The notes under the pieces were generated by a model, which had not been told where the DNA came from, did not search any database, and worked only from the letters and a program-made list of their open reading frames with translations. Below are positions 34,934-47,540 of a DNA stretch of 64,000 nt, one piece after another. The position numbers were made by a program, and so were the translations under genes. Position 1 is the first letter of the stretch. Each line of letters begins with the position of its first letter. Source of the stretch: Hevea brasiliensis (taxonomy: Eukaryota; Streptophyta; Magnoliopsida; Malpighiales; Euphorbiaceae); contig NC_079499.1 in NCBI RefSeq assembly GCF_030052815.1, positions 83,305,183 through 83,369,182 on the forward strand. The letters are read 5' to 3'.

Positions 34934-37711
34934 TGGTGCACAACATTAACCAAATACAATTTAAATCACAATTCATAAGTCATGTAAATAGTGGATACTT
35001 AAAATCATAGTTAAATTCAAGACAGTAATTGTCAACAAGAATTTAAACTCCATTTGTCAATATCACAATAATTTTCATAAGTTAGATCATGTTTGAATTC
35101 AAAAGACAGTATATGTCAATGAGAGTTTAAATCCATTTCACAATCTCACAATACATATCAATAAATCACACACAGCTTAATCATGATCCATAGTTCAATT
35201 CGTCCCAAAAGCCAATAGCTAATGAGGTATTCAATTCATCCCAAAAGTCGATGACTAATGAGGAATAACATAGCTAGCTAGCAAAAATATGAGTACTCAT
35301 CCAATTCGTCCTCAACAGGCACACACCTCAACACTTAAGCCAGAGAGGGAATTCAATTCGTCCCACTAGACAAGCTAACGAGGAATACAATCAATATACA
35401 TGATAGCTGTGGTTTCAAACCATTTCTAATGCTTTTAAATCAATAAGTATCCATCAATGTCATTCAAACAATTTCTCACAGTTTCAAATCATTTACAATG
35501 CTTTTCAAGCAATAAATATTCATTCAAATACATTTCCACAATTTAAAACAATAATATACAAATATTCAATATTTATTTCAATTGAAAATAATTCAAAAGA
35601 AATAGTTGTTGTGCACAAACCTCTGATATTTGTCTCCTGGTCTTGACTCAGTATTTCTTTCCCTTTTGCTGAGTCCTTGTTAACTGAGAAACATAATTTG
35701 AAGTGTTTCAGTACTAAATTAATTTGCCTATAACGATAATGTTCGATAAACAATTCACTGAATACCTTTATTTGCTTAATCACCTAATATACCGACCCTC
35801 GATGTTTTCTAGGTAAATTAGGTTTTAGTGTCCTTTATATGTCACATTCGATAGGGTTTTAGGGTTGGTACGTGTTACCAAACTCAATTCTATGTATATT
35901 GCGTTTTCTTGCATTTCATTGCAAATTGCTGGATTTCGGGATACTAGATTGACCTAGCCGGACGACCTAGTTCCCTCGGTTTTCGGGTTTCGATCAAAAC
36001 TACAAACTTGTAGATCTATGTCTTATTGCACGCGAGGCAAAATTTTAGGTCAATCCGAGTTAAGTAGACCAAGTTATGGTCATTATACTATTGCTGGTCA
36101 ATTGGTATCAAATTAGGTCAATTTTAGGTCAATTTGGTCAACTTTGGTTCGGCCAGTTTTTGGACCCGAACTTGTGCAAGTTTTTTGACTTGCTTATGGT
36201 CATTTCTGGGCTTTGGTGTCTTCATAAGACTTGTAGGTATGGGTCTTAACTATTCATGGTTAAAATTTCAGGTCAATTGGACCTGTTTTGAGTGAGTTAT
36301 GGCCTAAACACTCACTGCTGCCCAATTGGTCATTTTTCAGGTCCTAATTGTACCTAATCCGAATTGGTCATTTTCTTAGGTCACCTTGCAAGCAGAATTT
36401 TGGTATGCTTTCTCAATGAAAGTTGGCACATTTTGTGCCTAGTTCCACCTCCAATTGGTCTCATACCAATTGAGGTTACACATTTAAACTTATTGGCTAA
36501 AATGTACACTGCCCTTAGTTACCTTGCTTAAACACACATCAATCACACACTTACCTTGCAATATGTTTACTTCCCTACCAAATCTGTTTTGGTACATTAC
36601 CAAAAACATATTCCACTTTACATTAACATTACTTTGGGCAGATTACAATTATCCTCAACACACCAAATATAATTCTAATTTCCAAAGTCCAAATACAATT
36701 ACACATACACATAAATATTACTAGTTTTTACATACACTTTACACAACAATTTCATATACATATCCATCTATCCTTAATGCCAAAATTCTGCCCATATCTT
36801 CATGAACACATATACTTATCCAAGGGTTCCAAGGCTGCCGAAAATGTTCTTCAACACCAAAGTGTCCTACAATTCATCAATTCCCATCCAAGTGCAAAAA
36901 TCACCATACACATATGAAGTAATTCACTAGGTTATTAAATCACCATAACCAACATCATTTCCCATCAAATATATGCACAATTATCTCATCAAATACATGA
37001 CTACATGGCTGTCCAAAATAAACACAACAATAACTCTTCAAACTCAAAAATTTTCTTCACAAACCCAACACCCATAACATGCACACAAAATTTAACAAAG
37101 CCATCTTCAAAAATGCTAACTTACCTTATGGTTGGAGCTTGTTAAACCTTGCTTAAAATTCTCAAATTTGGTATCAAACTCTTCCTTGTGATGAGTAGAC
37201 CATTTTTCATGAAGCTACTTAAGTGATTAGAAGTGAAATGAGTGGTTAGATGAGCTTGCATGAAAAATGGCCATGGTGGTTTCCATTTTCTTCAATTCGG
37301 TAATGTTGGGAGAACTTGGGGAAGATGAAGTTTCAGCTGGTTAGTGGACTTACACCTGCCCCAATATGTGTGTATTTTATTCCCTTAGTAATTCTCACTA
37401 TTTACTTTAGGTACCACCAAATTAATTTTTCATTTTATTTTCTAAGTGTAATACTATTTATTTTTAATGGACATTTAGGTCAAAAGACAATTCGGGATGT
37501 CAAATGACCATAATGCCCTTGTTCGGGTTGCATTCTCGATTTTTCGGTAACACCGGATTTTGTCTGTTTTTCGATTTCTTACTTTTCTTTGTACTAATTA
37601 TTTAATTTTTCTTTGATATTTCTAATGATATTTATACTTCAATAAGGGTCTATTTAAGTCCTAAAAATGTTTTCCAGGGTTCCCCGCAGTCCAGGGCTAG
37701 TCAACGGTGCA

Positions 37712-37767
37712 CGTCGTGACTTCCCGGTGCGGTCCCCCATCGCTAGGTTTCCCGGCTCGCTTAACTT
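37712..37767 (-). other. 5S rRNA-like block in A2 5' LTR
   Basis: Minus strand AAGTTAAGCG, then CTAGCGATGGGGGACC, then CCGGGAAGTC. Confidence 0.65.
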
Positions 37768-38282
37768 GGTTATATTTCTTTGCTATTATTTTTCCTTTGT
37801 TTTTCTTGTATTTTCTCTTCTTGTATTTCATTATTTTATGTCTCCTCACTCATACTGAAGTGTAGTTCTAGGCATCCTAACTGTCCGGACAACACTGGTC
37901 ACCGGAGCAGCAGAACGCACTACCAAACTTTGGGGTGTTACAATAAGCCTAAAATAGAAGAAATTTAGACTTAAGGGGAATATACAAGTGTGGAATTCTT
38001 ACATAAAAAAAAAGATGAGATGAGTGGGAGACATATACGTGAGATTGACTTATACACCCACTGCCTTAAGGTTTTGAATTAGATGTGGTATCAAGACCAT
38101 AAGTGTGTTCTTTCACAAGGTTCATCAAGAAAGATTCTCCTCAGGCACTTTAGGATCTCCAAATCTCTAACAAGTGGTATTAGTGCTGATGGTTTGGCAA
38201 GGACGAGTATGGAAATAATAATACATGATTCTCATGGTGCTCTGACATGTGGATGGGAAGAGTGTGGAGACTCTTAGTAGCT

Positions 38283-38380
38283 TATTAAAGATTTAGGAAG
38301 CCCAAAGCCCCTGGGGAGAGTCCTTCTTAATGGGCCTTATGAAAGAATACATTTATAGGCTTGACACCACATCTAACCCA
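38283..38380 (-). repeat. Second inverted half-LTR
   Basis: TATTAAAGATTTAGGAAGCC onward matches the left end at 23335-23432. It is again followed by a primer-like TGGTATCAGGGC (38383-38394) and GATGGTTCAG. Confidence 0.65.
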
Positions 38381-38725
38381 AGTGGTATCAGGGCCGATGG
38401 TTCAGTAAGGACGAGTATGGAAATAATGGTCGATGATTCCCATAGTGCTTTGATATGTGGATGGGAAGATTTAGGAGACTCCTAGTAGACCTAATGGAGC
38501 AGGAATGCACTCTTTTGGATAAGAGTACTCTAATGGAGTGGAGACTCTTAGTACACATGATGGCTCAGGTGTGGCTCTTAGAGATGCATGCTTGAGTGAG
38601 TTTGGTGGAGTAATTGGGGCTCTTGGTGACACCGTAATACTCAAGTTAAGAAAAAAGGCTTTCATTTGAGGGAGAGCAAGCCCAGTAATCCTAATATAGA
38701 AGAAATTCACACTTAAGGGGGAGAT

Positions 38726-38925
38726 TGTTGGGAATATACAAGTGTGAAATTCCCACATCAAAAAAAGATAGGATGACTGAGAGACATATAAGTGGGAAGG
38801 ACCCGTACACCCATTTCCTTAAGATTTTGGATTAGATGTGGTGTGCAGTGCATGAGTTTATTCTTTCACAAGGCCCATCAAAAAAGATTCTCCCTAGGCA
38901 CTTTGGGATCTCTAAATCTCTAACA
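38726..38925 (+). repeat. Small LTR (200 bp) with snRNA-type promoter motif
   Basis: TGTTGGGAATATACAAG to TCTAACA, preceded by AAGGGGGAGAT. TTCCCACATCA (38750-38760) is followed after exactly 24 bp by CATATAAG (38785-38792), the same spacing as in both TRIMs. Confidence 0.7.
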
Positions 38926-38930
38926 TTATT

Positions 38931-39797
38931 AATATAATTATAAGTGTAGTTTTAGACTCTAACTTGAACTGATAAGGGTTTTGAAATCCAAAGCCCAGTC
39001 CACAAATCTTATAAACATTAACATATACTTATTAGAATCTTTAATTTATATTTTATTCTTTTATTTTTATATTTATTAATCAATAAAGCCCAATCACTTT
39101 GCCCTTTCTTCTCAGGTTTCTTTTTCTCTCCATGAGGGCCTCTTCATTCTCAATTTCCTAAAGAAGATTGCTGGATTAACACAATCATATATTTTTCCCA
39201 AACCAATAATTAGTTGACAAGGGAATATAGCCACTAGTGAGAATTGAAAGTCTCTCACAGATCTTAGCCTTTGATTTTTTGATAGGTAAGACACTTATTT
39301 TACAACTAAATTTAAATGCTTTTCTCTATCTAATTGAACTAGAAATGCCTTTTTAGTTATTCTTTTAATCTTTTCCTTTTCATCTTTATGTTTTATTTGG
39401 GAATTTCACTGTCTGAAACATATATCATAGATTACTCAATGACATTGCCAACACTACAAATAATACATAGTGGATTTTATCTACTCTTAATTAGTTTATT
39501 TACTAGGGTGGGGGATATGGCCCTTATTACCATCAGTCTAGAACTAGTTGTAGATTGTTTGCTGTGAGAATTGGAGAAATATATATCACCAAGATGTAAA
39601 ATTTATTTTAATTTTTATATGCATCTTCCATATAATTTAGTAGGTTGTTAGCCAACTTTAATTAGCTTTGATTTTAAGCTTCACATGGCCTTAGGTTTTA
39701 CAAGCAAGGCATCTATGTATAGTGCACTAAACTTTTGCAACTCAAAAATCATATAATATATATTTCTTCTATTAAAATGTGAGACCAGCTTGTTTTG
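38931..39797. other. No gene recognised
   Basis: AT-rich DNA between the small LTR-like element and the CACTA transposase. It may be the CACTA 5' region, but I found no CACTA terminal repeat. Confidence 0.5.
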
Positions 39798-40481
39798 ATG
39801 GATAAGTTATGGATACATGATTCAAATAGATTAAATAGGAAGTATTTGCAAGGTGCTGTCAATTTCTTAAATTTTGCTATTAAATCTTCAAAAGATGGGA
39901 CGCTTGCATGTCCATGCACAAAATGTGTCAACGGTCTTAGATTATACAAGAATGTGGTGATGGATCATATATTAGAGTATGGATTCTCTCCAAGTTACAC
40001 CTAATGGTACTACTATGGTGAGCCACTATTGAGTGCCATGGAAGGTGATAAATCTAATAATCTTCGATCTAATAATGGAGAATGTAGTTCAGGTGTATAA
40101 GTCAGTATTCAATAATTCATAGAAAATATAGCAATTGGCCATGCAAATATTGGAGAAAGAGTTTTTGCTAATGAAAGGGAAGAATATTACGGTTTTGAAA
40201 ACTATCAAACCAATAATTCCCATAGTGAAGAGTTAAATGAGGAAGCAGAGAAGTTTTATGGATTTTTGGAAAACACTGACGAAGCACTTTTTGAAGGCAA
40301 CAAAAGTAGTAAACTCTCATTTATTCTTGATCTATTTCACAAGAAGTGGATGTATGGGTTGAGCAATAAATCTTTTAAAGATTTGCTTAGTACTTTGAGA
40401 GAAACATTGCCAGAAGGGGAAAAGTTACCAAAGTCATCTTATGAGACTAAAAAACTCACAGGTGAATTAGGTCTTTGTTGA

Positions 40482-40483
<2 letters not shown>

Positions 40484-40553
<70 letters not shown>
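40484..40553. repeat. (AT)n microsatellite inside CACTA
   Basis: About 35 AT units between the KKLTGELGLC end and the SNNCMLF segment of the transposase; it probably arose after decay. Confidence 0.95.
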
Positions 40554-40555
<2 letters not shown>

Positions 40556-42137
40556 ATGCTTGTTCTAACAATTGTATGTTATTTTCGAAGGATAAAGTGA
40601 ATGGTCAAGTATGTTCTATATGTGATGCCTCTAGATGGGAGATAGGTGAAAAGGTTTTGCTAGTTACTCAAGTACAATAATAAGAAAGAAGAAAATGAAG
40701 CCAAAAAAGGTATTAAGGTGTTTTCCCTTAAAACCAAGACTCCAAAGGTTGTTTATGTGTTCCAAAACTACTTCCTTAATGCGATGGCATTTTGATGAGT
40801 GCAAGGATGATAGGTATTTGAACATCTAGTTGATTCTATTTCATTGAAAGAGTTTGACAATCGATACAAGGATTTTTCAAAAGATTCATGCAATTTGTAG
40901 CTTAGATTAGCAAGTGATGGCTTTAACCCATTTCAGTCAATGGCATGCATTATACATAACACATAACCAATCATTTTAACTGTTTATAATTTGCCTCCAT
41001 TGTTATGTATGAAGCAACCCCCTTTCATATTATCTTTACTCATCCCTAGTCTTGAGTCACCTAGAGACAATATTGATGTTTTCATGCAACCTTTGATTGA
41101 GGAGTTGAATGACTAATGGACTAATGGTTTAGAAACTTATGATGCTCATGCCCGTAGTATCTTTCAGATGCATACCACTTTGATATGGACTGTTAATGAC
41201 GTCCTTGCTTGTAGTATGCTATCTGGTTGGAATACTAAAACTAAATATGCTTGTCCATCTTTTAATTTTGATACTTACTCTAAGTGGTTAGTTAAAAGTG
41301 GAAAATATTATTTTATGGATCATCATTAATTTTTGCCTCTACATCATCCATTTAAACAAGATAAGCATAATTTCAATGGTAATGAAGACTGGAGAAAAGC
41401 ATTAATTCTGACAACTGGATCTTTGGCTTTACAACAATTAGATGGTGAAGTAACTATATTTAATTCAGTTGGTTAGGTTGTTGACAAAAAAGTTTCTTAG
41501 AGAAAGAAAAGCATATTCTTCACTCTACCATATTAGGTGTTTAATTTGGTCCATCATAATCTTAATGTATGCATATTGAGATAATATATTAGGCACTCTA
41601 TTGAAGGTTTGACAATGCCTGAAGGATATGCGGATAAGGAATGAGCTTCACCTTGTGCAACTTGCAAATAGAAAAGTTTTACTACCACCTACTTATTTTA
41701 TATTGTCTTTAGTAGAGAAAGATCTTATGCTTGAAGTGTCGAAAGAATTGAAAGCACTGGATAGTTACTCCTCTAACATCTCAAGATGTGTGAAATTGAA
41801 GAAGAAAAAATTAATTGGAATGAAAAGTCATTATTGTCGTATTTTGATTTAACATTTGCTACCTATAGCATTAAAGGGATCTTTATCGAAGAATGTGTGT
41901 CAAGCAAGTTGATTTATGTTATTACTTTTGAGAGTTATGTTCTAAAGTTCTCAAAGTAAGTTTCCTTGAAGAGTTAGAAATACAAATAATAGAAATTCTC
42001 TGTCTCTTATAAAGGATCTTTCCCCCCCTCTTTTTTCACTGTGATGGTTCACTTGGTCATTCATTTGGCAACAAAAGCAAAACTAATTGGTCTCGTGCAT
42101 TATCGATAGATGTATTCAATTGAAAGGTGCTCTTTTA

Positions 42138-42144
<7 letters not shown>

Positions 42145-42193
<49 letters not shown>
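42145..42193. repeat. (TG)n microsatellite inside CACTA
   Basis: About 24 TG units within the last third of the first transposase part. Confidence 0.95.
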
Positions 42194-42195
<2 letters not shown>

Positions 42196-45112
42196 TCTAA
42201 TGTATGAAATAGAGCTTGTCCAGAAGGTTTAATTGTTGAGTGGTATATATCAAATGAATCTACCATACATTGTTCTAGAGATTTTGAAGGTGTTAAAACA
42301 AGATTTAATCAACCAACAAGAAATGATAATGATGATGTTAACCCTTTAGCCACACAAGATGCTCCCATGCTTATTATACATGTGATGCCCCTCACTCGTC
42401 TACAGTGTAGCCGAGTGATGAGTGCCATATTTGGTACCGAAGCACCCTATCTTATCTTATCATGTCCATTGTAAATTTTAATATCATTTAAAATTAGGTA
42501 ATCCATGTGTAGAATTTTTTTTTTGTATCTTAATTTTTGCAAATCAATTTGAACAATTTATTTGGGCAGCCTCTAATAACATTTAGGCCTAGTATTTTTC
42601 ATAGGATTTGTTTCCCTATGTCTTATAGTCATTTAGAAATTTTAATTGAAAATTTTCAAGCCTTATGGAATTATTTATAGTCACATTATTGGCTTGAATT
42701 CAAATAGCCTATATTAACATGCTTTCCATTTAGGTCAACAGTTTTGACCTTAAATTTAGACTTCATACATTTATAATTTGAGAATGATGTCTAAAACAAA
42801 GTTTTAGGTCTATTTCTTAGCTTTCCAGATTGGTATGACTCATTTCAATTGAAGACTTCTAGTGGGAAATGTGCTTAAATGAATATGCTAGATTTAATGG
42901 TCACTTGTACCATTCCTAGTTTTGTGCACTAACTTTTACCTATCCATTTGATCAGTTTGTAGCCATTGTTTGGCCACACTTCCTTCATAGAAATTGTTCC
43001 TCTATGTCTTATCTTTATTTTTCCTTTTGAATCATGTTAATTGGATGTTTAAACTCAAGTTATGGTCAGATAACCATAACTAATTCATTTCCAGATTCTG
43101 GTTCCTTAACTAGGCAACTTTTGGACTTAAATTTTGCCTAATTAATGGAACATATTGCAGTTACTTTTAGACATGGTGATCTTCATATAAATTGTTCTCC
43201 TTTGTCTTATGATCATTAAGAAATTTGAATCACAATTTTTCAAGTTTTGTGGAATTATTTAGAGCCAATTAACTAACCTGGACTCATGTACCCTGTGCTA
43301 ACAGGATTTCAGTTCAGGTCAGTGATTGCAGGTCAATTTTTAGGGTTCTTACAGGCAGAATTTGAGGGAGGTTTCTAAAACAAAGTTGGAGCCCTATTTC
43401 TTAGGTTTCTGGAAAGGTATGGCTCATCCCAATTGGATTTTTCTAATGGGAGATATGACTAAAAGACTGTTATGGGGTCAAATGAAGTTTGGTCAGATTC
43501 CAGGTTTTGATGTAGTGACTTGTTCCAACTATTTGACCTAGTTCTCTTGATTTATGGGTTTTGGTCAAAATACTAATTTTGTAGGTCTGTGTCTTTGGAC
43601 ATTTTACCACTGGTTTCATTACATTTGAGTTCTTGTAGACCATGTTATGGCCATTTTGCCAAAACTGGTCGGTTAAGTTTATATCCAGTAGTTTCTGGAC
43701 AACTTAATTCTGGGTAGTTTTGTGACCCAACTTGGGCCAGCAATTTGGTTTGGTTTAAGGCATTTCTGAATTATGTGGTCTTCATTGTAGCCCTATATCT
43801 AAGCTTTCCAATGGTATAAATTTCAGGTCATTTGGACCAGTATAGAGGGAGTTATGACCAAATGAATATGTACTGTTCATTTGGTCATTTTCTGGGTTTT
43901 GTGCAGAGTCATCCGGATTTAGGTAGTGTTTAGGTCAAGTTTTGGACAGAATTTAGGCATGGTTTCTTATGGAAAATAAGCTATTTTGGGTTTAGTTTCA
44001 CCTCCAATTGGCCTCATATCAATTGGAGTCACATAATTTCAGTTATGGTTCATCAAACACAATGGACTCATTGAGTCCCAACCTGCAGAAAATGGCACTC
44101 CCAAATATTCAGTCTCCTCCAACTTCCTTACTTCAATTTACATACATAACACTTTTATAAGCAACAATCTCATCTTAATTTGGTCAATCTCAACAATTAC
44201 ACAAAATCCTCAAATCATGTACACAAACCCTAGTTTCAATTGACCAATTTATACAAACACAACACATTCAACTCCTAATCATATCAACTTATCAAACAAT
44301 CCTCATGGAAACCATTTTCATTATTTAAAAGCATCAAACCCCAAGGGTTCCATGGCTGCCAAAATTAAGGTATTTAATTTTCTTATCATTTGTTTTCATT
44401 TTCATGTGATACTCACTCATCTCATCATTCTTACAAGATTTAAAGAAGAGAGGGAGGGGTATCTTGCACTTACCTTTGTGACCCAACTTGCAAACTTCAA
44501 TTTCCCTTCTTCTAATGGGTATCTAAAGCTTTCTTATGGAGTGGGGAGGATTTTTAGTGAAAAGGGCTAAGAGTTTTGGTGAGCGAGAGAGGAGAAAATC
44601 AAGCTTTAAGCTTGAATAAAAATGGTGGAGGAGAGAACCAAGCAGCCGGCTCATGGAGAGAGAGAAGAGGTGGAGTGGAGAAGAAGATGGGTTGGTAAGA
44701 TTTGTCATCTTGTGTCTTATATATATTTTATTTTTTTTGTACTTTAAATTTTTATAATTTGATAAACCCATTTCGTTTCTTTTCTCTTCTTTTCTTTTTC
44801 TTTTCTCTTCTTCTTCTTTCTAATTCAAATTCATAAATTTAATTTATGTTAATTATTTTATTCTCTCAATTTTATTTTGACATTTAGGTCAAAATTCACC
44901 TCTGGGGGTGAAATGACCAAAATGCCCTTCATGATGTGTAACACCCCTATGTTCGGTAGTGTGTTCTACTGTTCCAATGGCAATGTCTGTCCGGACAGCT
45001 AGAATGCTTGGAATTATATTTAAATATTAGTGTGGAGATATAAGATGGTGAAATACAATAGAGGAAAATACAAGAAAAAAATAAAGAAAAAAAATAAAAG
45101 AGAGAAAATGGA

Positions 45113-45171
45113 ACTAAGCTAAACGGACAAAACCGTACCGATGGGTGACAGTACCGGGAAGTTGCGGCGTG
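45113..45171 (+). other. 5S rRNA-like block, nested family A LTR
   Basis: ACTAAGCTAAACGG, then TACCGATGGGTGAC, then CCGGGAAGTTGCGGCG, about 175 bp from the LTR start. The box A-like part is weaker than in A1. Confidence 0.6.
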
Positions 45172-47194
45172 GGCTGTGCAGTAGCCTTGGACCGCGAGGA
45201 ACCCTAGAAAATATTTTTAGGACTTAAATAAACATCTATTGAAAAATAAATAATTATAGAAATATCAAAGAAAAATTAAATAAATAGTAAAAGAAAAGAG
45301 GTTAAATGTGAGAATTGTGAAAACCTTGGATTAAACAAATAATAAACTTACTTAGTGCTCCACTAACACCTTCAAAGTGGACTTTTTAATCAGTTTGGGC
45401 AGAAGATTCCTTCATCTTCTTCCTTGAGCAAACCAGCTGAATCCTTTGAGAGAAAACCTCCATGGCCGTTTGAGTGAAGCTCCATGCAACCCACTTGGAG
45501 CCATCCTTTCCACTAAGTCCTTTCTTTAAAGTTAATCCTTACCTTGCAAGGAAGATTTTGGTAGTAATTTTAAGGAGGTTTGGTGAGGTTTTGGTCAAGC
45601 TTCAAAAGTGGTAAGTGAGTATTCTCCATTCTTGTTTTATTAAACTTTGAGTGGATGTTGTGGTGAGTGATTTTGTAGAAGAAGTTTTGAAGTTTGATGT
45701 TTTAATGGTGGTACACCATTTCGGCAGCCATGGAAACTCACTATTTGTAACTTGTTTTTACTTATTAATGGTAGTTTAAGATGTTGGTATAAGTGCTTAT
45801 GTGTATAGAAATAATTTGGATAATGTTTACTAAGTGTATGTGTGATAGTGCACTTGGTTGTGGAAGCTTGGAAGCAATTTGAAGGAGATGTGTAATTCGG
45901 CAACTTTTAAAGTGTAGTTGAAATGTGTTGTTTCATGTTTTGATTTATTGAATTATGTTGTTTATGGTGGCAGCATGTATATGTGTATAATAGATTGGAA
46001 TTGGATATGTAAATTGGGTATGTTCATGTGGTTAAATTGTGTAAATGGACTTTGGAAAATTCTGAGTTATAATGTGTATGTTGAGAATGGTTACAAGCTG
46101 TCCAAAATGACCAAAATGTGTTGTTAAGTGTGTTAATGGTATGGTACAAACTAGAATTGGCATGAAAGAGTTAGCTTGGTAAGTATAGAATGTGTAATTG
46201 GTAAGTGATGAAGAATGTGTAGTAGGGCAGTGTAGGTTTTAGCTTAGAACCTTAAGTGTGTACCTCCAATTGGTATGAGACCAATTGGAGGTGAAACTAG
46301 GTACAAAATGTGCCAACTTTCATGGAGGAAGCTTACCTAAATTCTGTCCACAAAGTGACATAAAAATTGACCAAATCCGGAATAGGTAAGTGCAGGCCAG
46401 AATTTTTGACCATATGAACAATAATCATTAGGAGGACCATAACTCACTCAAAACAGGTCCAATTGACCTGAAATTTTTACCATGAATAGTTTAGACATAG
46501 ATCTACAATTCTTATGAAGACACCAAACCCAGAAATGGCCAGAACCAAGCCAAATAGCTTGCACAAATTCGGGTACCAAAACTGACCGAAGTGAAAATGA
46601 CCTAAAAATGACCTAAGCCTACCATTTTAGTGCATTCTATCCAGCATTGGTAAATTGACCATATCTTAGTCTACACAACTCAGAATGACCTGAAATTTTG
46701 CCACGCGTGCAATAAGACATAGACCTACAAGTTTGTAGTTTGGACTTAAGCCCGAAAACCAAGGGAACTAGGTCGTCCGACTAGGTTAAAATAGTACACC
46801 GAAATCCAGTAAATTGTAATAAAATGCAATACACTTGAAAATGAAATTGGTAACATATACCAACACTAAAGGGCTCTAAAATGTGACATATTAGGAACAT
46901 TAAAATTAATTCACCTAGAGTGCATTAAAGGTCAACATTATAGGTTGACTAATAAAATGAATTGAAGGAAATAGTATCAAGAAAATTTAGGTATTGGATT
47001 TTATTATTAGAAACAATTTAACTAAGTACTGAAACACTTTAAATTGTGTGTTTTAGTTGAAAAGGATATTGGGAAGCATAAGGAACATTGAGTCAAGGCT
47101 TAGGGGCAACTCAAATCAGGTTTGTGCTGTCACGACCCAGGGATGGGGTTGGGACATGCTTGTTCAACCAGCTACGCATTAGAGTGAGCTTCAT

Positions 47195-47237
47195 GTCCCA
47201 CATCAGAAATGGGAAGGAAAGATTTGGGCCATATATG
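47195..47237 (+). promoter_or_regulatory. snRNA-type USE and TATA, TRIM-2 LTR 1
   Basis: GTCCCACATCA (47195-47205), then 24 bp, then CATATATG (47230-47237). The last base of the USE has changed from G to A. Confidence 0.6.
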
Positions 47238-47497
47238 TGGGAGCCTTCCTCACCTAGTTAGCACGCTTTTGGGAGTGAAACCTCCTAAGGGACAAATCCA
47301 TGAGGCCCACAAGCCAAAGCGGACAATACTAACTAGAGATGGATTAGGCTGTTACATTGTGGTATCAGAGCTGGTCTCCCTCTAGTACGGTGTGTGGTGC
47401 GAGGAAGCACCAAGTGAAAGTTGGTGGGCTTGTCACGACCCAGGGATGGGGTTGGGACGTGCTTGTTCAACCAGCTACGCATTGGAGTGAGCTTCGT

Positions 47498-47540
47498 GTC
47501 CCACATCGAAAATGGGAAGGAAAGATTTGGGCCATATATG
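47498..47540 (+). promoter_or_regulatory. snRNA-type USE and TATA, TRIM-2 LTR 2
   Basis: GTCCCACATCG (47498-47508), a full match to the plant USE, then exactly 24 bp, then CATATATG (47533-47540). Confidence 0.65.

Larger units (their letters stand above)
25723..37942 (-). mobile_element. A2: Ty3/Gypsy (Tekay/Del-type) element with degraded gag-pol
   Basis: Minus-strand element: 5' LTR 34293-37942, internal 29435-34292, 3' LTR 25723-29434. Target duplication ATAAG at 25718-25722 and 37943-37947. It has an iMet primer site, gag, protease, RT, RNase H, integrase, polypurine tract and LTRs with TG..CA ends. Several stops and frameshifts make it inactive. It landed in the small LTR-like element, just before that element's own polypurine tract. 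Confidence 0.95.
34293..37942 (-). repeat. A2 5' LTR (3.65 kb)
   Basis: Close copy of 25723-29434. It holds a 5S-like block (37712-37767), dyad (36449-36474) and hairpin (34917-34933), with a TTTAAATT-type TATA-like word 24 bp upstream of the hairpin. It has an ~80-bp deletion near 37385 relative to the 3' LTR. Confidence 0.93.
23335..38925 (+). mobile_element. Small LTR-like element, expanded by two later insertions
   Basis: The outer ends are flanked by TTATT (23330-23334 and 38926-38930). Native sequence is 23335-23628, 25586-25722 and 37948-38925; the rest is a hAT-like element and A2. Two direct ~200-bp LTR copies (about 37977-38172 and 38726-38925) start near GGAATATACAAG and end TCTAACA. 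AAGGGGGAGAT precedes the second, and primer-like TGGTATNAG sites follow the LTR positions. The left end, and a second piece at 38283-38380, are inverted copies of half an LTR. No protein is coded, so it is a dependent element. Original length without insertions is about 1.4 kb. Confidence 0.7.
39798..42375 (+). pseudogene. CACTA (En/Spm) transposase relic, first part
   Basis: From the ATG at 39798: a transposase-associated domain with CPCTKCVNGLR, HILEYGF and SPSYT (about residues 35-68), then a stop where WYYYGEP should continue. Next comes KSSKLSFILDLFHKKWMYGL. After an (AT)n expansion the TNP2-like core follows in broken frames: VCSICDASRW, FPLKPRLQRLF, LASDGFNPF, NLPPLLCMKQPPFILSLLIP, LIEELND, MPEGYADK, RDLCSKVLKVS and PPLFFTVMVHLV-like words. 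Many stops and shifts make it non-functional. The frame runs into the insertion at 42381 and continues at 49519. Confidence 0.88.

Noticed and set aside
39112..39294. Possible host exon before the CACTA relic
   Set aside because: A 60-codon ORF with no recognisable domain or splice context.
39450..39475. CACTACAAATAAT as a CACTA terminal repeat
   Set aside because: There is no matching inverted end downstream and no 3-bp duplication; one short match is not enough.
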